Source: an uncultured Sphingomonadales bacterium
Lineage (GTDB): Bacteria > Pseudomonadota > Alphaproteobacteria > Sphingomonadales > Sphingomonadaceae
Direction of reading: 5' to 3'
DNA: 59,284 bases
Assembly (NCBI GenBank): GCA_903839675.1
Contig: CAIMDB010000017.1
Span: forward strand, 1 to 59,284
Position numbers and translations under genes: made by a program. Under the pieces are notes generated by a model. It was not told the DNA's origin and did no database searches. It saw only the letters and a program-made list of their open reading frames with translations. Of this stretch, positions 41,585 to 52,968 are shown in pieces. Within the stretch, counting starts at the first letter, position 1. Each line of letters starts with the position of its first letter.

Positions 41585-43006
41585 ATGACGCCAACAGGCA
41601 TGCGCATGGTCATGCTGATCGACGATGAACCAGCGCAGCAGCGGCTGGTGTCGGCGCTCGCGGCGCGCGCAGGCTGGCGCACCATCTTCGCTGCTGATTC
41701 TGAAACTGCCATTGCGCATCTCGGCACCCGTGACGGGATGATGCTCGACGCGGTCCTTATCGATCACTCCATGTCGAATGATGAAGCGGTGGCCTTGATT
41801 CGGGAGATCAAGGCGCGTCGTCAGATGCTCCCTATTCTTATGCTTACGCCGGTCAGCGATGTGGGCATCGCTGTCGAAGCGATGCGTGCGGGTGCGACGG
41901 ATTTCCTAGTTAAGCCGATTGCGCCGGACCGGCTGATTGCCGCGCTTGATGCGACGCTGGATGAACGCGTGGCGGCCGGCGAGCTGCGCCCGCTCACCGA
42001 GAAAATTTCAGCCACGCTCGGTTTTGAAGACATTGTCGGCTCCTCGCCGGATTTCCGCGCCGCACTTGCTATCGCAGCTAAGGCCGCGCGCTCCCGCCTG
42101 CCGATCCTCATTGAAGGGGAGCCGGGCGTTGGCAAGGAAGTTGTGGCAGAAGCCGTCCACGCCGCGTCGCCACGCTCCAAGCGGACACTGACGACCGTCA
42201 ATTGCGGAGCGATCCCCTCTAACCTCATCGAATCGCATCTGTTCGGGCATGAAAAGGGCGCCTTTGCAGGGGCCTTTGCCCGCCATGTGGGCAAGGTGAT
42301 TGATGCAGACGGCGGCACGCTGTTCCTTGATGAGGTTGGCGAGCTGTCCATGGGCGCGCAGATCAAGCTGCTCAGCTACCTTCAGACAGGCGAGTTTTTG
42401 CCGCTTGGCGCGCGCCTGCCGCAAGAGGCCGATGTCCGCATTGTCGCGGCTTCCAATTCCAAACTCCTTGAGGCTGTTGAAGCAGGGACGTTCCGTGAGG
42501 ATCTTTATTACCGCCTCAACATCGTCCAGCTGACGATCCCGCCGCTGCGCGAACGCTTGGGCGATATTCCGGCGCTATCGCGTCATTTGCTGACGCGCAT
42601 CGCCAAGCAGCCGGGTCTGCGCGATTTGGGCATCACCGATGCCGCGATGGAGTTGCTCGTCAGCTATGATTGGCCGGGCAATGTCCGCCAGTTGCAGAAT
42701 GTCCTCTTCCGTGCGGCTGTGCTGTGTGAAGGCGATGCGCTCACCATCGGAGATTTTCCGCAGGTCGCCAGCAAGACAGCCCCGCGCTCCATGCCGGATG
42801 CGGCCAACACCAATCAGGATTCCGGCGTCACCCTGTTTCTGTCCGACGGGCATATGCGTCCGCTTGATGATATTGAGGCCGACATCATCCGCCTCGCCAT
42901 CGGCCATTATCGCGGGCGCATGACAGAGGTCGCCCGACGTCTGGGGATCGGCCGGTCCACCCTGTATCGTAAGCTTGCCGAATTGGGGATCAGCGAAGTC
43001 GCCTGA
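41585..43006 (+). CDS. NtrC-family response regulator with altered GAFTGA
   Basis: A 473-residue three-domain regulator. The receiver (LIDDEPAQQRLVSAL, phospho-Asp in VLIDHSM, Lys in LVKPI) is followed by the AAA+ domain with Walker A GEPGVGKE and Walker B GGTLFLDEVGEL, and a C-terminal Fis-type HTH (MTEVARRLGIGRSTLYRKL). The sigma-54 contact loop reads GAFAGAFARH instead of GAFTGA. In the family that Thr is essential for sigma-54 activation, so this protein may not act through sigma-54. ATG 41585 follows AGGGGG. No cognate kinase is adjacent. Confidence 0.9.
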   Translation: MTPTGMRMVMLIDDEPAQQRLVSALAARAGWRTIFAADSETAIAHLGTRDGMMLDAVLIDHSMSNDEAVALIREIKARRQMLPILMLTPVSDVGIAVEAMRAGATDFLVKPIAPDRLIAALDATLDERVAAGELRPLTEKISATLGFEDIVGSSPDFRAALAIAAKAARSRLPILIEGEPGVGKEVVAEAVHAASPRSKRTLTTVNCGAIPSNLIESHLFGHEKGAFAGAFARHVGKVIDADGGTLFLDEVGELSMGAQIKLLSYLQTGEFLPLGARLPQEADVRIVAASNSKLLEAVEAGTFREDLYYRLNIVQLTIPPLRERLGDIPALSRHLLTRIAKQPGLRDLGITDAAMELLVSYDWPGNVRQLQNVLFRAAVLCEGDALTIGDFPQVASKTAPRSMPDAANTNQDSGVTLFLSDGHMRPLDDIEADIIRLAIGHYRGRMTEVARRLGIGRSTLYRKLAELGISEVA

Positions 43007-43037
43007 TTGCAAAAGGCTCTCCGTCGCCCCTTAATCT

Positions 43038-43195
43038 CGTCGCCCCGTGCTCGACACGGGGCTTGGCTCTTCTTGTACTTTCCCGATTGGCATGATGCCC
43101 GATTGGTCGGTCCTCTGTGTGCAGTGGCGTCTGGCAAGCGAGGGGCCGAAGCTGGACGGAGGCTAGCCAAGCCCCGTGTCAAGCACGGGGCGACG
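43038..43195. repeat. Large inverted repeat family G
   Basis: CGTCGCCCCGTGCTCGACAC followed by GGGGCTTGGCT at the left is matched by AGCCAAGCCCC, GTGTCAAGCACGGGGCGACG at the right, about 95 bp apart. Each arm is itself a hairpin. No gene lies between the arms. It fills the gap before the pentapeptide gene. Confidence 0.85.
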
Positions 43196-43259
43196 CGGAA
43201 GATGAGGCGAACTTGTCCACGCCGCCTAGCCTCTCGCAAATCTCGCGCTATGAGGCTTC

Positions 43260-43964
43260 ATGACCGGCGACCTCTTTTCCAGCCCCTCCGATGCTGCCGT
43301 CCGCGACCGGACCTTGGGCCGCGCGGATATCGAAGCGCTGCGGACCGACGGCGTGCCCTTGCACCTTGTCGATTGCGATCTGGAAGACGCCGATTTGTCA
43401 GACCTTGATCTGACTGGCGCTGTGTTTGAGCGGTGCGCGATGCGCCACACCAAGTTTAAGGGCGCACGGCTGGACGCGGTCCGCTTCATCTCATGTCGCG
43501 GCGCATTTGCAGATTTCGTCAGCGCGTCTTTGGGGGAGGCGGTCTTCACCTCCAGCGATTTCAACAATGCGGCGTTTCGCGGCGCGACGCTGTCTTCTGC
43601 GCAGTTCAAAAGCTGCAAGCTCACCGGCGCAGACCTGACTGACGCGCGGATGATGGATGTGCGCTTTGAAGAGACGCTGCTGATCAACGCGAAATTACCG
43701 GGCCATTCTTTCCGCAAGCAGAAGCTGGTCCGCGTCGATTTCAGTCAGGCGGATGTGCGCAAATGCGATTTTCGCGAGGCGGTTCTTGACGCCTGTTCGC
43801 TGCGGGATGCCAATGTCTCAGCCTGCCGATTTGAAGGCACAGATTTGCGCGGAGCCGACCTTGGCGGTATCCGGCTGATCGACGCCGCGCCTTATCGCGG
43901 GGCCATTATTTCCCGCGAACAGGCCGGGCAATTGTTGGCCGAGCTTGGCCTTAAGCTTGGCTAG
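43260..43964 (+). CDS. Pentapeptide repeat protein
   Basis: A 234-residue protein made mainly of pentapeptide repeats A(D/N)LXX: DLEDADLSDLDLTGAVFERC, then CKLTGADLTDARMMDVRFEE, and CRFEGTDLRGADLGGIRLID. It should fold as a right-handed beta-helix that mimics DNA. Some family members protect gyrase from quinolones or toxins (Qnr-like), but the fold alone does not show that. Its end overlaps the convergent DUF2177 gene by 4 nt. Confidence 0.9.
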   Translation: MTGDLFSSPSDAAVRDRTLGRADIEALRTDGVPLHLVDCDLEDADLSDLDLTGAVFERCAMRHTKFKGARLDAVRFISCRGAFADFVSASLGEAVFTSSDFNNAAFRGATLSSAQFKSCKLTGADLTDARMMDVRFEETLLINAKLPGHSFRKQKLVRVDFSQADVRKCDFREAVLDACSLRDANVSACRFEGTDLRGADLGGIRLIDAAPYRGAIISREQAGQLLAELGLKLG

Positions 43965-44377
43965 TTGCGGCCGAAAATCGCTGTCGTCACCCACCATCCG
44001 GTGAGCGAGGCGCTGCCGGTTAGGACCGTGCCCCACATGATGTCGAGCACAGTGACCTTGGTGCTCCACATTTTGAGCGTCGCCTGATTGGTGAGATCAT
44101 AGGTCGCGTAGCAGAGGCACCCGAGCACAGCGCCCTGGATAAGGGCCGTCTGCCAGCGGCCATTGGCGAGCGCGGGGCCGACGGCGAACCACATCATCCC
44201 GGCAATGTAGAGCAGGTAGAAGACCACGGCGGGCCCGAGCTTCAAGCTGCCGAGCAACGGGCCGAGTTCCGGCTGGTAAAGGCGCGTGTACATGGTGCGC
44301 AGCCAGATGCTGTCGATGAGCGCAAAGGCGATTCCGCTCGCCAGATATCCCACGGCATATTTTGCAAGCATCGTCAT
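43961..44377 (-). CDS. DUF2177 family membrane protein
   Basis: A 138-residue protein with four hydrophobic helices. The N-terminal block FALIDSIWLRTMYTRLYQPE and the central GAVLGCLCYATYDLTNQATL match DUF2177. The function of the family is unknown; members are often found near sterol- or fatty-acid-related or light-related genes, but the neighbours here (folP downstream on the same strand) do not point to one. It follows the folP gene by 12 bp, so it may be cotranscribed. Confidence 0.88.
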   Translation of the reverse strand: MTMLAKYAVGYLASGIAFALIDSIWLRTMYTRLYQPELGPLLGSLKLGPAVVFYLLYIAGMMWFAVGPALANGRWQTALIQGAVLGCLCYATYDLTNQATLKMWSTKVTVLDIMWGTVLTGSASLTGWWVTTAIFGRN

Positions 44378-44389
44378 TCTCCTCCGCGT

Positions 44390-46632
<2,243 letters not shown>

Positions 46633-46653
46633 TCAGCACAGAATGCCGGTGGT

Positions 46654-46805
46654 GAGTCATCGCGAGTCCCGCGTCAACCCTTGGAGTCTGGCTTGAATCC
46701 TTGAGATTCGCTCTCTGAAAAGCGGAACGAAACGAGTCCCCCACGATATGTGGCACAAAGTTATCCACAGGGACTCAAGCCCTAGTGGTGTGACGGGGAA
46801 GACTC
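46654..46805. promoter_or_regulatory. Cluster of eight GANTC methylation sites upstream of ccrM
   Basis: GANTC occurs at 46654, 46664, 46684, 46695, 46705, 46734, 46772 and 46801 (five GAGTC/GACTC-type variants and one each of GAATC and GATTC among them). One site per 256 bp is expected by chance at even composition. The cluster spans the promoter region of ccrM. Methylation here could feed back on ccrM, as known for two sites in Caulobacter. Confidence 0.8.
46761..46769 (+). promoter_or_regulatory. Consensus DnaA box
   Basis: TTATCCACA, a perfect match to the strong DnaA box, lies two bases before a GACTC methylation site. It is about 145 bp upstream of the ccrM start, between rnhB and ccrM. 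Confidence 0.6.
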
Positions 46806-47361
46806 ACACATCAAAAAAATGTTGCGCGACGGGTGCAAAAGACCGTCGGTGGAGGGGTGTTGGCCCCTTTTCGCGCAAAGCGGCCATGTGCACAGCAGCG
46901 CCATAGCCCTTGTTCGAGGCCCAGCCATAGCCGGGGTATTCCGAATCGGCCGCGACCATGATCCTGTCGCGATGTTCCTTGGCGATGATGCTTGCCGCTG
47001 AGATGCACGGATGAAGCGCATCGCCGCCGATGATGGCCTCTGCACTATACGTCCATTTGGGCAGACGGTTGCCATCGACCAGCACATGGGCGGGCGCCTG
47101 CGGCAAAGCTTCCACCGCGCGGGTCATGGCGAGGAAGGTCGCTTGCAGGATGTTGATCCGGTCAATCTCCTCCACGCTCGCCATGCCAATGCCGACGATG
47201 CAGCGGGCGAGGATGAGGGCCTCAAGTTCCGCCCGCCGTTTGGCGCTGAGTTTCTTGGAATCATCGAGGCCCGCAATGCCGCCCTCGCATAGGATGACGG
47301 CCGCTGCGACCACCGGGCCGGCGAGGGGGCCACGCCCGGCTTCGTCGACGCCTGCGATCAT
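46804..47361 (-). CDS. rnhB: Ribonuclease HII
   Basis: Cuts the RNA strand of RNA-DNA hybrids and removes ribonucleotides. The 185-residue protein begins [20 protein letters not shown], the metal site with Asp5-Glu6, and continues with [11 protein letters not shown] and [20 protein letters not shown]. It is complete. The ccrM gene follows downstream on the same strand; the rnhB-ccrM order is conserved in several alphaproteobacteria. One GANTC site overlaps its stop codon. Confidence 0.94.
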   Translation of the reverse strand: MIAGVDEAGRGPLAGPVVAAAVILCEGGIAGLDDSKKLSAKRRAELEALILARCIVGIGMASVEEIDRINILQATFLAMTRAVEALPQAPAHVLVDGNRLPKWTYSAEAIIGGDALHPCISAASIIAKEHRDRIMVAADSEYPGYGWASNKGYGAAVHMAALREKGPTPLHRRSFAPVAQHFFDV

Positions 47362-47365
47362 CAGT

Positions 47366-47400
47366 TCCCCTCCCGCTTGCGGGAGGGGTTAGGGGAGGGC
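47366..47400. repeat. Palindromic repeat family C, copy 3
   Basis: CCCCTCCCGCTTGCGGGAGG then GGTTAGGGGAGGG, the inverse orientation of copy 1 left arm. It fills the gap between rnhB and thiD. Confidence 0.88.
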
Positions 47401-47428
47401 GCGAGGGCGGGGAGATAGGCAAAGCACG

Positions 47429-48229
47429 TCATTCCGCGCCTGCCCACCCCCGACCCCTCCCGCGAGCGGGAGGGGAGTAGGATGCCTGCTCCACGCCCTG
47501 ATGCCCCATCGGGCCATGGCCCTGTCCAAGCCCCGGCGCCGCCAGCAGCGCCGCCCGCACAAAGGCCCGCGCCCGCGTGATAGCCTCAACGAGCGGCAAG
47601 CCTTGGCCCAGCCCCGTCGCAATGGCGCTCGCCAGCGTGCAGCCGGTGCCGTGCGTGCTGGTTGTGTGGATGCGGGCATCCTCCCAGCGCCTCACTTCAC
47701 CGTCATGATCGACGAGGCGGTCGATGAGGGTGTCGCCCTCGGCATGGCCACCTTTGATGAGCAGCGTGCCCGCATGGGCAACAGCTGCCGCTTCACCGCC
47801 CAGTGCCGCCAGTTCCGGCAAATTGGGCGTGGTGACCGTCGCCATGTCCATCAGCCGCGTGAAGACGGCAATGGTGTCGGCATCGGCAAGCGCCGAGCCG
47901 CTGGTGGCGATCATCACAGGATCGAAAACGATGGGCGCGCCGATGGACTCGATCCGATCCGCCACGGCGTTGGCGGTTTCGGCAGAGCCAATCATCCCGA
48001 TCTTGATCGCATCAACACCGATGTCGGACGCAACCGCGTCAATCTGGGCCAACACGATCTCGGTGGGGACGGGGTGAACCGCTGTGACTCCAAGCGTGTT
48101 CTGTGCGGTGATCGCGGTGATCGCCGTCATCGCATGGCCGCCGAGCATGGTGACGGTCTTGATGTCGGCCTGGATGCCGGCACCGCCGCCGGAGTCAGAC
48201 CCCGCAATGATAAGGATGCGCGCTGTCAC
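47429..48229 (-). CDS. thiD: Hydroxymethylpyrimidine (phosphate) kinase
   Basis: Phosphorylates HMP and HMP-P in thiamine synthesis. The 266-residue protein has the ribokinase-like start [31 protein letters not shown], and the anion-hole [17 protein letters not shown]. The last 18 or so residues ([17 protein letters not shown]) are encoded by repeat C4, so the C-terminus was changed by the repeat. It starts with GTG three bases after the DUF1272 stop. The other thi genes are absent; no TPP riboswitch was seen upstream. Confidence 0.94.
   Translation of the reverse strand: MTARILIIAGSDSGGGAGIQADIKTVTMLGGHAMTAITAITAQNTLGVTAVHPVPTEIVLAQIDAVASDIGVDAIKIGMIGSAETANAVADRIESIGAPIVFDPVMIATSGSALADADTIAVFTRLMDMATVTTPNLPELAALGGEAAAVAHAGTLLIKGGHAEGDTLIDRLVDHDGEVRRWEDARIHTTSTHGTGCTLASAIATGLGQGLPLVEAITRARAFVRAALLAAPGLGQGHGPMGHQGVEQASYSPPARGRGRGWAGAE
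47443..47476. repeat. Palindromic repeat family C, copy 4, within thiD end
   Basis: CCCACCCCCGACCCCTCCCG then CGAGCGGGAGGGG, a diverged inverted partner of copy 3. It lies inside the 3' end of the thiD coding region. Confidence 0.85.
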
Positions 48230-48232
48230 GTG

Positions 48233-48457
48233 TCAGCCCTTGAACATCCGCGCGGTCGACGCCGGGTGCTTTTCCAGCAGGGGCTTGGCGCGTGTCGGTC
48301 GGTCGAGCAGTTCGCCGCCGCAATTGGGGCATCGCTCGTCCATCGCGTCGCTGCAATCTGCACAAAAGGTGCATTCAAACGAGCAGATGAATGCGCCGGA
48401 CAGATGCGCCGGAAGATCGGTGCCGCAGCGTTCGCAATCGGGGCGCATCTCCAGCAT
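48233..48457 (-). CDS. DUF1272 small cysteine-rich protein
   Basis: A 74-residue protein with cysteines in the pattern [16 protein letters not shown] and CPNCGG, which matches DUF1272, a small zinc-binding family of unknown role. It overlaps the glmM stop as ATGA and is followed three bases later by thiD, so glmM-DUF1272-thiD form one unit. No enzymatic residues were recognised. Confidence 0.9.
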   Translation of the reverse strand: MLEMRPDCERCGTDLPAHLSGAFICSFECTFCADCSDAMDERCPNCGGELLDRPTRAKPLLEKHPASTARMFKG

Positions 48458-49797
48458 CAGGCGGCTGCCGCCTTCACAGCATCACAGATGCGATCGACGA
48501 CCGTTTCCACTTGGGCTGCATCATCGCCTTCGGCCATCACGCGGATGACAGGCTCTGTGCCCGACGGGCGGATAACGAGACGGCCAGAGCCATTCAGTTC
48601 GGCTTCGGCATCGGCAATGATGCGCTTCACGCTTTCGGCTTCCAGTGGCTTACCGCCGGAGAAGCGGACGTTCTTCAAGAGCTGCGGCACAGGCTCAAAC
48701 TGGTGGAGCACTTCGCTTGCCGCCTTGCCGGTTCGGACGAGTTCGGCCAGCACCTGAAGCGCCGCCACCAACCCGTCGCCCGTCGTTCCATAGTCGGACA
48801 GGATCATATGGCCGGACTGTTCTCCGCCGACATTGAACCCGCCGGAACGCATCCTCTCCAGCACATAACGGTCGCCGACCGCGGTCCGTTCCAGCGTCAG
48901 GCCCTGACCCTGAAGGAAGCGCTCCAGCCCCAGATTGGACATGACGGTCGCGACGACGCCGCCGCCTTTCAGCGTGCCATTGCGCGCCCAGCTGGCGCCG
49001 ATCAGCGCCATGATCTGGTCACCATCGACAACACGGCCATGCTCATCGACGATGATCAATCGGTCGGCATCGCCATCCAGCGCAATGCCAATATCCGCGC
49101 CGCTGGCGACAACGGTTTCCTGCAAAAGCTGCGGATGGGTTGATCCGCATTTGTCGTTGATATTGGTGCCATTGGGCGTGACGCCGATGGGGATGATATC
49201 AGCGCCCAATTCCCAAAGGGCGGAAGGCGCGACGTTGTAAGCAGCCCCATGTGCGCAATCGACGACGATCTTCAGGCCGTCGAGCCGAAGCTCTTCGGGG
49301 AAGCAGGATTTGGCGAAGTGGATATAGCGCCCACGGGCATCTTCCACCCGGCGCGCGCGGCCGATCTTGTCGGGTGCGGCGAGTACGGCTGTGCCTTCAA
49401 TCAGCGCTTCAATCGCATGCTCATCCGCGTCGGACAGCTTATAGCCATCGGGGCCGAACAGCTTGATGCCATTGTCGAAATACGGGTTGTGGCTGGCGGA
49501 GATCATCACGCCCAAATCGGCGCGCATGGAGCGGGTGAGCATCGCGACGGCGGGCGTGGGCATCGGACCGATCTGCACGACGTCCATGCCGACCGAGGTG
49601 AAGCCTGCGACCAAAGCATCTTCCAGCATATAGCCGGACAGGCGGGTATCCTTGCCAACCACGACACGGTGGCGGTGATCACCGCGCACGAAATGCGCGC
49701 CTGCGGCCATGCCAACCTTCATCGCCATTTCGGCGGACATCACCTTGCTGTTGGTCAGGCCCCGGATTCCGTCGGTCCCGAAAAACTTGCGGCCCAT
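48457..49797 (-). CDS. glmM: Phosphoglucosamine mutase
   Basis: Converts glucosamine-6-phosphate to glucosamine-1-phosphate for peptidoglycan and LPS precursors. The 446-residue protein starts [14 protein letters not shown], the phosphoserine loop is [13 protein letters not shown], the metal loop [14 protein letters not shown] and the sugar loop [24 protein letters not shown] closes the phosphate site. Length and motifs are standard. Confidence 0.96.
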   Translation of the reverse strand: MGRKFFGTDGIRGLTNSKVMSAEMAMKVGMAAGAHFVRGDHRHRVVVGKDTRLSGYMLEDALVAGFTSVGMDVVQIGPMPTPAVAMLTRSMRADLGVMISASHNPYFDNGIKLFGPDGYKLSDADEHAIEALIEGTAVLAAPDKIGRARRVEDARGRYIHFAKSCFPEELRLDGLKIVVDCAHGAAYNVAPSALWELGADIIPIGVTPNGTNINDKCGSTHPQLLQETVVASGADIGIALDGDADRLIIVDEHGRVVDGDQIMALIGASWARNGTLKGGGVVATVMSNLGLERFLQGQGLTLERTAVGDRYVLERMRSGGFNVGGEQSGHMILSDYGTTGDGLVAALQVLAELVRTGKAASEVLHQFEPVPQLLKNVRFSGGKPLEAESVKRIIADAEAELNGSGRLVIRPSGTEPVIRVMAEGDDAAQVETVVDRICDAVKAAAA

Positions 49798-49960
49798 ATA
49801 CTCGACTCCCCCAACAGGTTGTGGCCGCCCTTTGCGCCAGAACGGGGCGGATGAGAAGCCCTGTTGACGGAGATATCAAGGGCTTTCGGTTCATCCGCAA
49901 TTCACGCAGACAGGCATAATCCTTAGGACTGTCGATAGACCAATTTTGAAGGGGATGACC

Positions 49961-50809
49961 ATGACACCAGCCTTCCGCCTCGCGGCCCTTGCCAGCGTTC
50001 CCGCCTTCCTGATGGCCTCTGTGCCTGCAAGCGCCATTGACCCTAATGTGGCCACGACACCTGCGGTCGCGCGCTCCAGTGCGACAGCAGAGGCGGATGC
50101 GCCGCGTCGGTCCGGCATTGACGGCATCTTCGGCTGTTCCACCGATGGCAACAAGCAGACGACAGCAGCCGTCATCGGCGGCGTTGTGGGTGGTGTTCTC
50201 GGCAACCGGATTGCGGGGCGCGGCAGCCGCACGCTCGGCACATTGCTGGGCGGGGCCTTGGGCGCAGCAGGTGGCTCGGCACTGGGCTGCAAGCTCCAGA
50301 AGAATGATCAGGCTAAGGCCGAACGCGCGATGGAAGAGGCGCTGGCCAAGGGTGAAAGCCAGAGCTGGGAGAACCCGGAAACGGGCGCTTCGGGTAATGT
50401 CGAAGTCTCCTCTGCGGTCAGCGGCGCCACGCTTTCTAACTTGAAGTTCGCCAATGGTGTTGAACCATGGTCCGGCTATCGCAAGATCGGCGGTGCTTTC
50501 GTGTCGACGTCATCGGCGAACATCCGGTCCAAGCCCGGTCTGGATGGTCAGATTGTCGGCAAGCTGACGTCAGGCGCGCGGGTCTGGGTGCCTGCCGCGA
50601 CAGAAGGCGCGCCTTGGTATCTCATTTCGGACAATGGCGTGGCCCAAGGCTATGTCTCCAACGCCCTCTTGAAGCGCGCCACAACCGAGACGGCATCCAA
50701 CTGCAAGATGGTCAAGCAAACCGTCGCGATGGCCAATGAAGGCAGCGAGTCCGAGACGTTTCAGGCGTGCAAGGACACAGCGGGTCAGTGGGTCCTCACG
50801 CGGGTTTGA
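49961..50809 (+). CDS. Secreted glycine-zipper and SH3-domain protein
   Basis: A 282-residue protein with a signal peptide (LASVPAFLMASVPASA). A glycine-zipper 2TM region follows (VIGGVVGGVLGNRIAGRGSR and LLGGALGAAGGSALGC), and a C-terminal bacterial SH3 domain (SANIRSKPGLDGQIVGKLTS, then WYLISDNGVAQGYVSNALL) probably binds peptidoglycan. AAGGGG lies 6-7 nt before ATG 49961; ATG 49955 is too close to it. The role is likely envelope maintenance. It converges on the histidine kinase gene with a 4-bp gap. Confidence 0.87.
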   Translation: MTPAFRLAALASVPAFLMASVPASAIDPNVATTPAVARSSATAEADAPRRSGIDGIFGCSTDGNKQTTAAVIGGVVGGVLGNRIAGRGSRTLGTLLGGALGAAGGSALGCKLQKNDQAKAERAMEEALAKGESQSWENPETGASGNVEVSSAVSGATLSNLKFANGVEPWSGYRKIGGAFVSTSSANIRSKPGLDGQIVGKLTSGARVWVPAATEGAPWYLISDNGVAQGYVSNALLKRATTETASNCKMVKQTVAMANEGSESETFQACKDTAGQWVLTRV

Positions 50810-50813
50810 GCGC

Positions 50814-52160
50814 CTAGGTCAAAGGGATCGACAGCCGCACCCGCAGCCCGGGGGCGGCGTCCCCCAGTTCGATGGTGCCGCCGTGGAGGCGCGCAACTGC
50901 CCCGACGAGCGAGAGGCCAAGCCCTGCGCCAAAGCCTGTGCGGGAGGGGTCAAGCCGACCAAAGCGGCGCAGGGCTTCGGCGCGCTGGTCTTCGGGGATG
51001 CCAGGGCCACGGTCTGAGACGTCGACCCACGCCATGCCGTCGCTTTCACCCGTGGCGATGCGGATGCTGTCGGCGCCATATTTCAGGGCATTGTCGATCA
51101 GATTGCCGATAGCCTGACCGATCAGCTCGCGGTGCATCGCAACGATTGGGCCGGTGCCGGTTGCGACTTCCATTGCAAAGCCTTTGTCTTCGACCAGCGG
51201 CTCATAAAGTTCGGCGATGTCGCGGATCATCTCGCCCAGATCAGCCGCGATAAAATGATCGCGGCCAATGCCGGCTTCGGCACGGCTGATCTGGAGTGCG
51301 GTGGTCAGCATGCCGAGCAGCCGGTCCGTCTCTTCGCCCGCCAAGGTGATCGCGGTGCGCAGCGACTCCTCATCATCCTCCACCTGCGCGCGTTCCAGAC
51401 GCACCTTCAGGCGGGTGAGGGGAGAGCGCAAATCATGCGCCAGCCCATCGGTCACAATGCGCAACTCGGAAATCAGCGCCTCAATGCGTTCCAGCATGGC
51501 GTTGAGTGTGGCGGCCAGCCGGTCAAACGTATCGCCGCTACCATCCAGCCAGACGCGCTGCGACAATTGGCCTGCGCTCACGGCCTTGGCGGTTTCCCCA
51601 ATATCATTGACCCGCGCATTGATGATGCGGACAGCAGCAAAGGCCGCAAAGAGCGCCAGTGGCAGGCCGAAGATCAACGCAGTGCCCGTCGCACGATCAA
51701 CAATTCGCGAGAGACGCCGGTCATTCTCGATGATCTGGCCGGTCAGCAGGCGCGACCCATCGGGCAAATTGGTGACGAGAATGCCCATCTGTTCAGGCGT
51801 CCCGGAACCGTTGCGATAAAGCTCGATCTCGCTCCAGCCCAGTTTGGCGCTCGGCGGCCAGCCTTGCAGATTGCCCGCCACAGGCTTGCCTTTGGGGTCG
51901 ACCATCAAGATGACCGTCGCCCGCCCTTCTGAGAACAGGACGCGCAGGGCCGCCAATTTCTGGAAGTCTTCCTTGCCCTGTTTCAGATAAACCGGCCCAA
52001 GCTCTTGCGTCAGCCGCGCGGCATAGCTCTTGGCGTCGCGTTCCAATTCGCCGCGCGTCAGCACCCGCAGGGTCAGCGTCATGCCGGCCGCCAGAATTAG
52101 CTCGATCCCGAACACAAGCGTGATGAACCTTGCGGTCGAGGAGCGCCAGAACTTGATCAC
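50814..52160 (-). CDS. Sensor histidine kinase
   Basis: A 448-residue membrane kinase. It has two membrane helices (FITLVFGIELILAAGMTLTL and LIFGLPLALFAAFAAVRII) around a sensor loop of about 150 residues, a HAMP-like segment, the dimerisation motif DGLAHDLRSPLTRLKVRLER with the phospho-His, and the ATPase blocks IGNLIDNALKYG (N box), VSDRGPGIP (G1) and GAGLGLSLVGAVARLHGG (G2). It forms a pair with the response regulator upstream (10-bp gap). The signal is unknown. Confidence 0.93.
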   Translation of the reverse strand: MIKFWRSSTARFITLVFGIELILAAGMTLTLRVLTRGELERDAKSYAARLTQELGPVYLKQGKEDFQKLAALRVLFSEGRATVILMVDPKGKPVAGNLQGWPPSAKLGWSEIELYRNGSGTPEQMGILVTNLPDGSRLLTGQIIENDRRLSRIVDRATGTALIFGLPLALFAAFAAVRIINARVNDIGETAKAVSAGQLSQRVWLDGSGDTFDRLAATLNAMLERIEALISELRIVTDGLAHDLRSPLTRLKVRLERAQVEDDEESLRTAITLAGEETDRLLGMLTTALQISRAEAGIGRDHFIAADLGEMIRDIAELYEPLVEDKGFAMEVATGTGPIVAMHRELIGQAIGNLIDNALKYGADSIRIATGESDGMAWVDVSDRGPGIPEDQRAEALRRFGRLDPSRTGFGAGLGLSLVGAVARLHGGTIELGDAAPGLRVRLSIPLT

Positions 52161-52170
52161 TGGCGGCGGG

Positions 52171-52863
52171 CTATTCCCCGGCGCCGAGCCGGTATCCGGC
52201 GCCGCGCACGGTGTGGATCAGCGTGGTGTCGGCGTCGCCATCAATCTTCTTACGCAGGCGGCTGACATGCACGTCGATGACGTTGGTGCCTGGGTCAAAA
52301 TGATAATCCCACACGCCTTCGAGCAGCATGGTGCGGGTGACGACCTGTTCCTTATGGCGCATCAGATATTCAAGCAGGCGAAACTCGCGCGGCTGGAGGT
52401 CCAGTGCGCGGCCAGCCCGCTTCACCTTGCGGGAAAGCAGATCCATTTCCAGATCATGGCAAGTCAACACGGTTTCCACAGCGCTGACCGGGCCCGTAGT
52501 CGCACGGCGCATCAGCAGCTTCAGGCGCGCAAGCAGTTCAGCAAAGGCGAACGGCTTGGTCAGATAATCGTCGGACCCGGCGGTCAGCCCCGCCACCCGG
52601 TCTTCAACGGCGCCAAGGGCCGACAGGATGATGACGGGCGTTGTGATGCCCGCAGCGCGGATCGCGCCGAGGACCGCCATGCCATCCATGCCGGGAAGCA
52701 TCCGATCTAGCACGATTGCATCATAGGTGCCGTCGGTCGCATGGAACAGGCCATCGCGTCCATTATTGGCGTGATCGACCGCAAAGCCTTGTTCTGAAAG
52801 GCCTTTTACGATGAAATCGGCGGTCGTGTTGTCGTCTTCGACAAGCAGTATTTTCTGCGTCAT
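52171..52863 (-). CDS. OmpR/PhoB-family response regulator
   Basis: A 230-residue two-domain regulator. The receiver has ILLVEDDNTTADFIVKGL, the phospho-Asp in AIVLDRMLPGMDGM and the conserved Lys in LTKPFAF. The winged-helix output domain has LQPREFRLLEYLMRH and VIDVHVSRLRKKID, then IHTVRGAGYRL. It is the first gene of the pair with the kinase. Confidence 0.95.
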   Translation of the reverse strand: MTQKILLVEDDNTTADFIVKGLSEQGFAVDHANNGRDGLFHATDGTYDAIVLDRMLPGMDGMAVLGAIRAAGITTPVIILSALGAVEDRVAGLTAGSDDYLTKPFAFAELLARLKLLMRRATTGPVSAVETVLTCHDLEMDLLSRKVKRAGRALDLQPREFRLLEYLMRHKEQVVTRTMLLEGVWDYHFDPGTNVIDVHVSRLRKKIDGDADTTLIHTVRGAGYRLGAGE

Positions 52864-52968
52864 TTTGGTTGCATAGCCCCTACCAGCGCGTCACCCCAAG
52901 CGGAAAGTGGTGACGACGAGCTTTGGGCTAGCAACTGTCGGTAAAGATTGGACTAATTCAGTTAAGTC

